Part shown: piece after piece, positions 43,956 through 52,048 of the stretch
Position numbering within the stretch: position 1 is the stretch's first letter
Layout: each line of letters starts with the position of its first letter
Notes under the pieces: model-generated
Seen by the model: only the letters and a program-made list of their open reading frames with translations
Told to the model about the DNA's origin: nothing
The model's database searches: none
Source of the DNA: Limnobacter sp. SAORIC-580
GTDB taxonomy: Bacteria; Pseudomonadota; Gammaproteobacteria; Burkholderiales; Burkholderiaceae_B
Direction of reading: 5' to 3'
NCBI RefSeq assembly: GCF_013004065.1
Contig: NZ_CP053084.1
Coordinates: 496,001 to 560,000, forward strand
DNA: 64,000 nucleotides
Made by a program: the position numbers and the translations under genes

Positions 43956-45401
43956 ATGGAATTGAGTTTCAACGCAGTGACGCTGTTGTACCTGGTGGCG
44001 TCAATCTGTTTCATTCAGGCTCTTAAGGGCCTTTCACACCCCACAACTTCGCGTTTGGGGAACACCTTCGGTATGGTGGGCATGGCAATTGCCATTGCCA
44101 CTACAATCGGCCTTATCTTCAAGCTGGCTGAAATTGCTGGGCAATCGGCCGTAACCGGTTTGGGCTGGGTACTGGCTGGTTTGGTGGTGGGCGGTGGTTT
44201 GGGCACCGTCATGGCCAAGCGTGTCGAAATGACGAAAATGCCTGAGCTGGTGGCTTTCATGCACAGCATGATTGGTTTGGCTGCTGTGGCCATTGCGATC
44301 GCTGCTGTAGCCGAGCCCGACGCATTTGGTATCACCGCCAAGGGCAATTTCGACATTCCACTGGGTAACAAAATCGAGCTGTTCATCGGTACCTTTGTGG
44401 GTGCAATTACCTTCTCGGGTTCAGTGATCGCTTTTGGCAAGTTGAGCGGCAAGTACAAGTTCCGCCTGTTTCAGGGCGCACCTGTGCGTTTCACGGGTCA
44501 GCATCAGCTGAACGCAATTCTTGGCATCGTGATGATTGGTTGCGGTGTCTGGTTCGCTATTACGCAAGACTGGACGCCCTTTGTCATCATGACGATTGCA
44601 GCTTTCATCCTGGGTGTCACGCTGATTATTCCAATCGGTGGTGCCGACATGCCCGTGGTGGTGTCCATGCTGAACAGCTACTCTGGCTGGGCGGCAGCAG
44701 GTATTGGCTTCTCGCTGAACAACAGCATGTTGATTGTGGCGGGTTCGCTGGTGGGTTCTTCCGGTGCGATTTTGTCTTACATCATGTGTAAGGCCATGAA
44801 CCGCTCCTTCTTCAACGTGATTCTGGGTGGTTTTGGTGGCGAGGCCGATGCAGGCGCAGCAGGTGGTGGCCAACAACGCACCGTGAAAAGTGGCTCGTCT
44901 GACGATGTGGCCTTCTTGCTGACCAATGCGGAAACCGTGGTGATTGTGCCTGGTTACGGTTTGGCCGTGGCTCGCGCGCAGCACGCCCTGAAAGAACTGA
45001 GCGAGAAGCTGACTCACATGGGTGTTACGGTGAAGTATGCGATTCACCCAGTTGCGGGCCGTATGCCTGGCCACATGAACGTGTTGCTGGCTGAGGCTGA
45101 AGTGCCCTACGACCAGGTGTTTGAGATGGAAGACATCAACAGCGAATTTGCACAAACCGACGTGGTGTTGGTGCTGGGTGCGAACGATGTGGTGAACCCC
45201 GCAGCAAAAGACCCCAAGAGCCCGATTGCAGGCATGCCAATTCTGGAAGCCTACAAGGCAAAAACCATTATCGTGAACAAGCGTTCAATGAACGCGGGTT
45301 ACGCCGGTTTGGACAACGAGTTGTTCTACATGGACAAAACCATGATGGTGTTTGGCGATGCCAAGAAAGTGATTGAAGACATGGTGAAAGCGGTCGAGTA
45401 A
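43956..45401 (+). CDS. pntB: NAD(P) transhydrogenase subunit beta
   Basis: This subunit carries most of the proton channel and the NADP(H)-binding domain III. The 481-residue protein has about nine helices in the first 280 residues (AVTLLYLVASICFIQALKGL; VEMTKMPELVAFMHSMIGL with the channel histidine) and then domain III with VIVPGYGLAVARAQHALKEL, AIHPVAGRMPGHMNVLLAEA, VLGANDVVNPAAKDPKSPI and NKRSMNAGYAGLDNELFY. A strong terminator follows, ending the operon. Confidence 0.95.
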   Translation: MELSFNAVTLLYLVASICFIQALKGLSHPTTSRLGNTFGMVGMAIAIATTIGLIFKLAEIAGQSAVTGLGWVLAGLVVGGGLGTVMAKRVEMTKMPELVAFMHSMIGLAAVAIAIAAVAEPDAFGITAKGNFDIPLGNKIELFIGTFVGAITFSGSVIAFGKLSGKYKFRLFQGAPVRFTGQHQLNAILGIVMIGCGVWFAITQDWTPFVIMTIAAFILGVTLIIPIGGADMPVVVSMLNSYSGWAAAGIGFSLNNSMLIVAGSLVGSSGAILSYIMCKAMNRSFFNVILGGFGGEADAGAAGGGQQRTVKSGSSDDVAFLLTNAETVVIVPGYGLAVARAQHALKELSEKLTHMGVTVKYAIHPVAGRMPGHMNVLLAEAEVPYDQVFEMEDINSEFAQTDVVLVLGANDVVNPAAKDPKSPIAGMPILEAYKAKTIIVNKRSMNAGYAGLDNELFYMDKTMMVFGDAKKVIEDMVKAVE

Positions 45402-45430
45402 GCTCGACGCAAATCGCTTGTTTTCAAAAG

Positions 45431-45463
45431 GCCCGGTGAGAAATCACCGGGCTTTATTTTTTT
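45431..45463 (+). terminator. Strong terminator of the pnt operon with GAAA tetraloop
   Basis: gcccggtga at 45431-45439 pairs perfectly with tcaccgggc at 45444-45452 around a gaaa tetraloop, followed by tttattttttt. The convergent hydrolase stop codon (45454-45456) lies in the tail. On the minus strand a short T-run (tttt at the other side) could also serve that gene, so it may be bidirectional. Confidence 0.95.
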
Positions 45464-46329
45464 GCGAGGTCGCAGATGCGTTGCACGACCAGCCCGGTGT
45501 GTTCCATCGGCAAGAAGTGCGTGGCATCGGCAATCACCTCGATGTGGGCCTTGGGCAAATGCTTCTGAATGTGCGCGTGTGCGGTGGCGGGAAATGTAGA
45601 TCCTCGACTTGCTGCCAGAATATGGATTGGGCAGCCTGGGTCACGAATCCAGCGCGCGGCATTGGGCTCTGTGTGTTGAAAGGTGAGTGATTCCCAGCTG
45701 GGTGGGCAGGCCAGTTCAACTTCATTGTTGTGGCTGGGCACAAAACCATGTTCTACATAGGCTTGTAGCCATTCATCGCTCCACGTACCAAATGCTTTTT
45801 TGCTGCGGTAATTCTCAAAAGCGTCTTGGTGTGTTGGGAAACTTGCCCGCCGTCGGGCGGCTGCTGCAGCCATGGCAATTCGGTCAGCAAAGCCAAACCA
45901 GTTTGCCAAGCGCAAGGCAAAACCTTGCTTGGGGTCTAGCAACACCGGTTCTACCAATACAAGGCCCTTTACTTTGTGAGGGCGTTGGGCTGCTGCCGCA
46001 AGGCTGGTGGTGGCACCGATTGAATGCCCGGCAAGCAACATGGGTTCGCTGGCCTGGTCAAGCACGGCGATTAGGTCTTGATAATAAGTGGACCAGCCGC
46101 GAAATGTTTTTGGGTTGCCCGCTGACCGGCTTTCGCCATGTCCGCGCATGTCCCAGGTGTGTACGTCAAAGTGTGGCAATAACTCGCGTAGCAATGGGGT
46201 GTAGGTTTTGGCGTTAAACCCGGTGGCGTGTGCCCAATGCAGTTTGGGTTTGTTTCCGGAGTTAGACCAGCGCATCATTTGTATAACGCTGCCATCGTGA
46301 GAAACAACGGGGTATGCAGATTCGATCAT
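45454..46329 (-). CDS. Alpha/beta hydrolase
   Basis: This 291-residue hydrolase has the usual landmarks: the oxyanion-hole region LHWAHATGFNAKTYTPLLRE, DVHTWDMRGHGES, the nucleophile elbow LLAGHSIGATTSLAAA (GHSIG), and a C-terminal ADATHFLPMEH with the catalytic His. No membrane or signal sequence. It overlaps queA by four bases (ATGA) and is the last gene of a unit that begins with tRNA-Leu. Substrate unknown. Confidence 0.88.
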   Translation of the reverse strand: MIESAYPVVSHDGSVIQMMRWSNSGNKPKLHWAHATGFNAKTYTPLLRELLPHFDVHTWDMRGHGESRSAGNPKTFRGWSTYYQDLIAVLDQASEPMLLAGHSIGATTSLAAAAQRPHKVKGLVLVEPVLLDPKQGFALRLANWFGFADRIAMAAAAARRRASFPTHQDAFENYRSKKAFGTWSDEWLQAYVEHGFVPSHNNEVELACPPSWESLTFQHTEPNAARWIRDPGCPIHILAASRGSTFPATAHAHIQKHLPKAHIEVIADATHFLPMEHTGLVVQRICDLAKK

Positions 46330-47414
46330 TTGGAGCGTTCAAGCCACATGGCGTCGCCGTAACTGAAGAACCTGTATTGTTGCGCAATTGCATGCGCATA
46401 TGCGTTGAGTATGTTGGTTTTTCCGGCAAAAGCAGACACCAGCATCAGCAAGGTGCTTTTGGGTAAGTGGAAATTGGTGATCAGCCTGTCGACCACTTTG
46501 AAGCTGTAGCCGGGTTTGATAAAAATTTGCGTGTCGCCGCCATGGCCGCTACGCGCAAATTCTGCTGCCTTATTCAAACCTTCGGTGGTGCTTAAATTGC
46601 AGCCTGTTTCCGTGGCCCAGGCCTCCAATGCCCGCAGGGAAGTGGTGCCCACTGCAACCACTTTGCCACCATTTTCTTTGGCTTTGATCATGGCTTCGAT
46701 GAGCGAACCCGAAATGGCGTAGCGCTCGCTGTGCATCACGTGTTCATCCACGTTGTCTGTTTTAACAGGCAGGAAAGTACCAGCGCCGACATGCAATGTC
46801 AGGTTCAACAGCTGTACGCCGCGCGCCTGTGCGTCTTGTAGCAGCTTTTCGGTGAAATGCAGGCCCGCTGTAGGGGCTGCCACAGCACCTGGTTCGCGCG
46901 CAAACACGGTTTGGTAGCGTTCATCGTCTTGTGCGTTGGCGCTGTGTTCAATGTAGGGGGGCAGGGGCAGGGCGCCATACGTATCCAGTAGATCGGGCAG
47001 GCTCAGGCTGCTTTCCAGCAACTCCAGCTCGTACATCATGTCGTGTTTGGTCAGCACACGGGCTGTGGCCGCGCCAGCCAATACAATTTCACTGCCCGGT
47101 TTGGGTGACTTGCTGGCCCGAATCATGGCGGTAAAGCGCCTGTCGTCGAGAATTCGCTCCAGCATCACTTCGATTTTTCCGCCACTGGCTTTGTGGCCTT
47201 CAAGGCGAGCCTTCAGCACTTTGGTGTCGTTAACCACCAGGACATCATTGGGCTGAAGCAAGTTCAGCACATGCGCGAACAGGTGATCTTCAATGGGTTT
47301 GTTGTTGTTGCAAACAAGCAAGCGCGACTCACCACGGTGTTCCGGGGGGTGTTGGGCAATCAGTTGTTCAGGAAGATCAAAATCGAATTCGGACAGTTTC
47401 ATGGTTGCTTTCAT
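46326..47414 (-). CDS. queA: S-adenosylmethionine:tRNA ribosyltransferase-isomerase
   Basis: QueA builds the epoxyqueuosine ring on the preQ1-modified wobble base of GUN-anticodon tRNAs, using SAM. It has 362 residues: FDFDLPEQLIAQHPPEHRGESRLLV at the start (pieces: DFDLPEQLIAQ, RGESRLLV), AAPTAGLHFTEKLL, VGAGTFLPVKTDNVDEH, VVAVGTTSLRALEAWA, and DRLITNFHLPKSTLLMLV near the end. The ATG at 47414 has agga upstream; an ATG four codons later (47402) is also possible. It begins 14 bases after the tRNA-Leu 3' end on the same strand. tgt, its usual partner, is not in the window. Confidence 0.95.
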   Translation of the reverse strand: MKATMKLSEFDFDLPEQLIAQHPPEHRGESRLLVCNNNKPIEDHLFAHVLNLLQPNDVLVVNDTKVLKARLEGHKASGGKIEVMLERILDDRRFTAMIRASKSPKPGSEIVLAGAATARVLTKHDMMYELELLESSLSLPDLLDTYGALPLPPYIEHSANAQDDERYQTVFAREPGAVAAPTAGLHFTEKLLQDAQARGVQLLNLTLHVGAGTFLPVKTDNVDEHVMHSERYAISGSLIEAMIKAKENGGKVVAVGTTSLRALEAWATETGCNLSTTEGLNKAAEFARSGHGGDTQIFIKPGYSFKVVDRLITNFHLPKSTLLMLVSAFAGKTNILNAYAHAIAQQYRFFSYGDAMWLERSK

Positions 47415-47428
47415 GTTGTCCTGGGGGC

Positions 47429-47515
47429 TGGTGCCGAGGGCGGGAATCGAACCCGCACGTTATCTCTAACACTGGATTTTGAGTCCAGCGCGTCTACCAA
47501 TTCCGCCACCTCGGC
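47429..47515 (-). tRNA. tRNA-Leu (anticodon CAA)
   Basis: Read on the minus strand, the 7-base-pair acceptor stem gccgagg/cctcggc encloses a D arm (ggcggaattggtagacgc), an anticodon stem ctgga/tccag with loop ctcaaaa (anticodon CAA), a long class II variable arm (tgttagagataacg) and a T arm (gcgggttcgattcccgc). The CCA end is encoded (47429-47431). Long variable arm and anticodon both indicate leucine, decoding UUG. A good promoter lies just upstream, and queA starts 14 bases downstream. Confidence 0.97.
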
Positions 47516-47524
47516 AAGCCCGCA

Positions 47525-47553
47525 ATTATGGCAAAAAACAATATTGAACACAA
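47525..47553 (-). promoter_or_regulatory. Promoter of tRNA-Leu and probably queA
   Basis: On the minus strand ttgtgt (47553-47548) is followed after exactly 17 bases by cataat (47530-47525), a five-of-six match to the -10 consensus. Transcription would start about 47518, three bases before the mature tRNA end at 47515. This is the best-placed promoter in the window. Confidence 0.65.
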
Positions 47554-47680
47554 CACCCCTTTGCAGAAATAAGTCATTTTTTTTGCGATTGCTGAAAATG
47601 TGCCCCTCTCGTGGGATTACCGCTTGCGCAGCGAACCCACATACTGGTTGTGTACCTTATCCAAAACGGGTTTGTTCACA

Positions 47681-49261
47681 ATGTCTTTCAAGTGGAAATG
47701 GTTGCTTACTACGTTTGTAGCCCAGTTGCTGCTGGGGGGCATTTTCACGACCATTCAATACATACACATGGGCAAATTGGCCGAGCAGGATCTGCTTCGC
47801 ATTCAGGAAAGTTTTCAATCCGAACTGACCAAGGCTCATTTGGCCAACAACAGCCATTCGCTGAACGCACTTTCTTCAATCGTTCGGGATTTCTACTCGC
47901 GCCACAAACCCGCAGCCGTGTGGGTGAACGAGGGCAGCGAGATGGCTTATGCCATGGGCGACGTGCCCGACGACCTGACCCCGGCGGCAACCCCTTTGTT
48001 GTCGATTTTTGATTTACCAAATACCGGGCAACAACTGAAGGTGTTGTTTGATGAAAACGAAGTGTACCGGGGCCGCAATGACATGCTGTTTTACCTGGCC
48101 GGTGTGTTTTTATTGAGTGCGCTGGCCTGCTCAATGATTCTGTTGGGCTTGAGCAATACCCTGTCTGCCCGGCTCGAGGACCTTCGCAGCAAGGCCATGG
48201 AATTGCAGTCTGGAAAAATTCAGTCCCGAATCGAGGTAACCGGGCGTGATGAAATTTCCTGTCTGGGTGCGGCCTTCAACAGCATGGCCCAGGCCATTGA
48301 GCTGCAAATGAAGGCCATGGAGGAAAGCCATGCACGGTCTGTGTCCGAGAAAAACCGACTCGACATGCTGTTGTCGTCTCTGGCCAGTGGCGTTGCTTAT
48401 CTGGACGAGCATTTCAACTTGCTTTATTTGAACAAAGCCCTGGCAAAAATGCTGAAAATTGAAGCACTCAATCCCGAGTCGGCGAAGCTTGAGTCGGTGT
48501 TGATTCAAGCTGGGGTGGTTCGAGAGCAGCGAATTCGTTTGAAAGACTTGGTGACTGATTACTTTGGGAACCATGAGATGCCTGTTGAACTGAATTTCAC
48601 GGATGGCCGGGTGCTGCAATTCCGGTTTGCGGTGTACAACGACAAAATTCAGGGTGCCCATGCGGTGTTGATTGTAGACGACGTCAGTATTCGCAAAAAT
48701 GTGGAGGACTTGCGCAATGAGGTAGAGCGCGATCCACTGACTGGCGTGCTGAACCGACGGGGGTTTGATATGACCCTGGAGGCTCGGCTTTCACGACTGC
48801 TGCCGGGAGAAACTCTTGGGCTTATGTTTCTCGACCTTGACGGGTTCAAGGCCGTGAATGACACCCTGGGCCACAAAGCAGGCGATCAAATTTTGAAGAC
48901 CAGCGCCACATTGCTGAAGGGCGCAACTCGAAACGTGGACCATGTTGCGCGCTTGGGCGGCGACGAATTCGCCATTATTGTGGCCCGCTGTAATATTCAA
49001 TTGCTTAAAAACATTGCGGAACGAATTATTGAATCATTTGCCTGCGACAAGCTATTGGTGCGTGTTCGGCAAAACCATGGTTTGACGGTGTCGTGCAGCA
49101 TTGGCGCGGCCATGCACCCACTGCATGGGCATTCCATTCAACAGCTGCTTGAAATTAGCGATGAGCAAATGTATCAAGCCAAGAAGGCGGGTAAAAACTG
49201 CTATCGAATTGCCGGAGTGGCCACTGAACTTTTGCTTGGTGATGCAGCAGTCAAGGTCTAA
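47681..49261 (+). CDS. Membrane diguanylate cyclase (HAMP-PAS-GGDEF)
   Basis: This enzyme makes c-di-GMP from two GTP at the inner membrane. From the ATG at 47681 it has 526 residues: a first helix (LLTTFVAQLLLGGIFTTIQY), a periplasmic sensor of about 110 residues, a second helix (MLFYLAGVFLLSALACSMIL), a HAMP domain (AMELQSGKIQSRIEVTGRDE), a PAS-like segment (MLLSSLASGVAYLDEHFNLL), and the GGDEF domain starting at ERDPLTGVLNRRGFD. The active motif GGDEF is intact at residues 426-430. RNVD at 417-420 sits exactly five residues before it, a canonical inhibitory I-site. The first start in the frame (47600) precedes the membrane segment without support. Signal unknown. Confidence 0.93.
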   Translation: MSFKWKWLLTTFVAQLLLGGIFTTIQYIHMGKLAEQDLLRIQESFQSELTKAHLANNSHSLNALSSIVRDFYSRHKPAAVWVNEGSEMAYAMGDVPDDLTPAATPLLSIFDLPNTGQQLKVLFDENEVYRGRNDMLFYLAGVFLLSALACSMILLGLSNTLSARLEDLRSKAMELQSGKIQSRIEVTGRDEISCLGAAFNSMAQAIELQMKAMEESHARSVSEKNRLDMLLSSLASGVAYLDEHFNLLYLNKALAKMLKIEALNPESAKLESVLIQAGVVREQRIRLKDLVTDYFGNHEMPVELNFTDGRVLQFRFAVYNDKIQGAHAVLIVDDVSIRKNVEDLRNEVERDPLTGVLNRRGFDMTLEARLSRLLPGETLGLMFLDLDGFKAVNDTLGHKAGDQILKTSATLLKGATRNVDHVARLGGDEFAIIVARCNIQLLKNIAERIIESFACDKLLVRVRQNHGLTVSCSIGAAMHPLHGHSIQQLLEISDEQMYQAKKAGKNCYRIAGVATELLLGDAAVKV

Positions 49262-49350
49262 GTTGGTCAAATGTTTTCATGGTTAGCCCCAGTGTCGAAG
49301 CCAGCGATTAGCCGGTAGCCTTCTAGCAACTGAACTGGAGACACAAGACC

Positions 49351-50280
49351 ATGAACATTGTTTGGCTGGAAAGCGAAACCGTACGTACCCCGTTGCCTCG
49401 CCCAGAGTGCGCGCACACGTGGACTGAATACCCTTTCACCACTGCAGACACGCTGAAAGAGCGCATCAAGGAAGCGGAAATTCTGATTATCAACAAGGTG
49501 AAAATTGGCCCTGCCGAGCTGGACGCAGCACCTAAACTGAAAATGATTCAATTGGTGGCCACGGGTACCGACAACGTGGACAAAGCGGCTTGTGCCGAGC
49601 GCGGCATCAAGGTAAGCAATGTGGTGAATTACGGCCCCGAATCCGTGGCTGAGCACGCGATGGCGTGTATTTTGCAGTTGACCCGCCGTGTACCCGAGTG
49701 GGAAACGTTGGTGCATGATGGCAGTTGGAGCGCATCGCGCTTTTTTTGCCTGCACACACTGCCCATGCGTGGCCTGCACACCCAAACACTGGGCGTGCTG
49801 GGTAGCGGGGCGATTGGCGGCAAGTTGATTGAATTCGCCAAGGCTTTTGGCATGACTATTTTGCACATTGAACGCCAAGGCGTTGAAAAACCTCGTGAGG
49901 GGTATGTGACTTTCGAGCACGGACTGGCCCACAGCGATGTGCTTAGCCTTCATTGCCCCTTGAACGATCAAACCAAAGGTTTGATCGGACCAGACACCAT
50001 TCCCAAAATGAAAAAGGGCGCGATACTGATTAACACTGCACGCGGTGGTTTGGTGCAGTTTGATGCGCTGAAACAAGCCATAGAAAGTGGGCACTTGGGC
50101 GGTGCTGCACTCGATGTGCTGGAAGTAGAGCCGCCGCCCCGCGATCACCTGATGGTGCAGTGGCAGCACCCGCGCTGCATTATCACGCCACACGTGGCTT
50201 GGGGCACTGAAAGTTCGCAGGCCAACGCTGGGCGTTTGGCCATTAAACATGTGGACGAGTTTATTGCTGAAAACCTGTAA
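49351..50280 (+). CDS. D-2-hydroxyacid dehydrogenase (glycerate/hydroxypyruvate type)
   Basis: This NAD(P)H-dependent dehydrogenase has 309 residues. It has the nucleotide-binding LGVLGSGAIGGKLIEFAKAF (a GxGxxG variant), LVATGTDNVDKAACAERGI, SLHCPLNDQTKGLIG, the catalytic Arg region LINTARGGLVQFDALKQAI, and the catalytic His in IITPHVAWGT. It resembles HprA-type glycerate dehydrogenases that reduce hydroxypyruvate. It is a single-gene unit after the diguanylate cyclase (90 bases). The exact substrate is not certain. Confidence 0.88.
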   Translation: MNIVWLESETVRTPLPRPECAHTWTEYPFTTADTLKERIKEAEILIINKVKIGPAELDAAPKLKMIQLVATGTDNVDKAACAERGIKVSNVVNYGPESVAEHAMACILQLTRRVPEWETLVHDGSWSASRFFCLHTLPMRGLHTQTLGVLGSGAIGGKLIEFAKAFGMTILHIERQGVEKPREGYVTFEHGLAHSDVLSLHCPLNDQTKGLIGPDTIPKMKKGAILINTARGGLVQFDALKQAIESGHLGGAALDVLEVEPPPRDHLMVQWQHPRCIITPHVAWGTESSQANAGRLAIKHVDEFIAENL

Positions 50281-50315
50281 GCAGACTGGGTCGATTGGCT
50301 GTTGTATGAAAAGTA

Positions 50316-50346
50316 CATTTGCTGCACCCAGCCGGTGCAGCAAGTG
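50316..50346 (+). promoter_or_regulatory. Long perfect hairpin in front of rhlE
   Basis: ttgctgcacc at 50319-50328 pairs perfectly with ggtgcagcaa at 50334-50343 around a cagcc loop; three outer pairs (one G-T) extend it to 13. gaatttaaag follows, so there is no T-run and it is not a standard terminator. It lies 53 bases before the rhlE start and could be in the rhlE leader or the 3' end of the dehydrogenase transcript. Confidence 0.5.
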
Positions 50347-50399
50347 AATTTAAAGCGATTGCACAAATAATAAGCACCAAATAGGCTTAGAATGCGTGC

Positions 50400-52019
50400 A
50401 TGACACAAACTGAACCGTATACCACCAACGCAGCTGAAGAAGCTGCACTCGCGAATGTAACCTTTGCAGACTTCGCGCTGCACCCCGACATCCAGAAAGC
50501 CATTGATGCCCAGGGGTACACCCAACCCACACCCATTCAAGCCAAAGCCATTCCAGTGGTGCTGACTGGCGTGGACGTGATGGGCGCGGCCCAGACCGGT
50601 ACGGGCAAAACCGCTGGCTTCTCATTGCCGATTTTGAACCGCTTGATGCCGCTGGCCACGGAGAACACGTCGCCTGCCCGCCACCCGGTTCGTGCGCTTA
50701 TTTTGACGCCCACTCGGGAGTTGGCTGACCAGGTTGCTGCCAATGTGCACACCTACGCCAAGTTCACTCCTCTGCGTTCCACTGTGGTGTACGGCGGTGT
50801 TGACATTAACCCCCAGATTCAGGCGTTGCGCCGTGGGGTTGAGTTGGTGATTGCCACGCCTGGGCGCTTGCTGGATCACGTTCAGCAAAAAAGCATTAAC
50901 TTGGGCCAAGTGCAGGTGCTGGTACTGGATGAAGCCGACCGAATGCTGGATATGGGCTTTTTGCCCGACCTGCAACGAATAATCAATTTGTTGCCCAAAA
51001 CGCGCCAGAACCTGTTGTTCTCCGCTACGTTCTCGCCTGAAATTCAGAAGCTGGCCAAAAGCTTCATGGCTTCGCCCACATTGATTGAAGTGGCGCGCCG
51101 CAATGCAACTTCCGAGAACATCAAACAGGTTATTTTCGCGCTCGACAGCGAAGAAGATAAACGCATGGCGGTTTGCCACCTGATTCAAAGCAAAGCGCTA
51201 AGCCAGGTCATTGTGTTTTCAAACACCAAGCTGGGCACTGCCCGTTTGGCGCGTCACCTTGAAAAAGAAGGTGTATCGAGCACAGCCATTCATGGCGACA
51301 AAACCCAGATTGAGCGAACCAAGTCGCTTGAAGCGTTCAAGGCTGGTGAAGTGACGGTGCTTGTGGCCACCGATGTAGCCGCACGCGGTTTGGACATTGC
51401 TGATTTGCCTTGCGTGATCAACTACGACCTGCCCACCACGCCTGAAGATTATGTGCACCGCATTGGCCGCACTGGCCGTGCTGGCGCCAAGGGCACTGCG
51501 TATTCGTTTGTCGTAAAACGCGATGAACGTGCCTTGAAAGACATTGAAAAGCTGATTGGCAAAGCCTTTGTGCGTGAAGAACTTGAGGGCTTTGTGCCTG
51601 GGGTACGCGCGCCAAGGGAAGAGCGAGGCGGTCGCGAAGGTCGCAGCGAGGGACGTGGCGAAGGCCGCAATGAGGGCCGCACTTACGAGGGTCGTTCCGA
51701 CCGTCGCCCGGCACGAAGTGGTGATGAAGCTGCACCGGCCCGTGAACGCCGCCCTTCACGTGATATGTCTTATCAGGGGGCCCGTTTCAACGACAATGCG
51801 CCAATTCATCGCGATGCGGAATACGAACGCTTGCGTGCCAAGCTGGCCCAAACACGTGTGAAAGACTCGTTGTTCAATCAGCCTTATCAAGAATCCAAGG
51901 AAGACAAGGCCGCTGGTGAAGCTGCTGCTTCGGGTCAGTCTTCGGTTGGCAACAACAAACCAAAAAACAAGAATGCCGCGCCTGTGGCGTTTTTGTTGGG
52001 TGGTAGTCCGAGAAACTAA
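50400..52019 (+). CDS. rhlE: DEAD-box RNA helicase RhlE
   Basis: This ATP-dependent RNA helicase of 539 residues acts in ribosome assembly and RNA decay. All helicase motifs are visible: FADFALHPDIQKAIDAQGY (Q-motif region), AAQTGTGKT, PTRELADQ, TPGRLLDH, LDEADRMLDMGF, FSATFS, VATDVAARGLDIADL and HRIGRTGR. The C-terminal tail is basic and Gly/Arg-rich (REERGGREGRSEGRGEGRNE then DRRPARSG), a feature of RhlE proteins that aids RNA binding. Ends with a KNKNAAPVAFLLGG segment. It converges with gluQ, 29 bases apart. Confidence 0.95.
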   Translation: MTQTEPYTTNAAEEAALANVTFADFALHPDIQKAIDAQGYTQPTPIQAKAIPVVLTGVDVMGAAQTGTGKTAGFSLPILNRLMPLATENTSPARHPVRALILTPTRELADQVAANVHTYAKFTPLRSTVVYGGVDINPQIQALRRGVELVIATPGRLLDHVQQKSINLGQVQVLVLDEADRMLDMGFLPDLQRIINLLPKTRQNLLFSATFSPEIQKLAKSFMASPTLIEVARRNATSENIKQVIFALDSEEDKRMAVCHLIQSKALSQVIVFSNTKLGTARLARHLEKEGVSSTAIHGDKTQIERTKSLEAFKAGEVTVLVATDVAARGLDIADLPCVINYDLPTTPEDYVHRIGRTGRAGAKGTAYSFVVKRDERALKDIEKLIGKAFVREELEGFVPGVRAPREERGGREGRSEGRGEGRNEGRTYEGRSDRRPARSGDEAAPARERRPSRDMSYQGARFNDNAPIHRDAEYERLRAKLAQTRVKDSLFNQPYQESKEDKAAGEAAASGQSSVGNNKPKNKNAAPVAFLLGGSPRN

Positions 52020-52048
52020 GCCCAGAACCTGAGCCACGCAATTAAGAC

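Noticed and set aside
49267..50343. 358-codon open frame on the minus strand opposite the hydroxyacid dehydrogenase
   Set aside because: The plus strand encodes an intact dehydrogenase with all motifs; the minus product has no domain and only reflects codon bias of the real gene.
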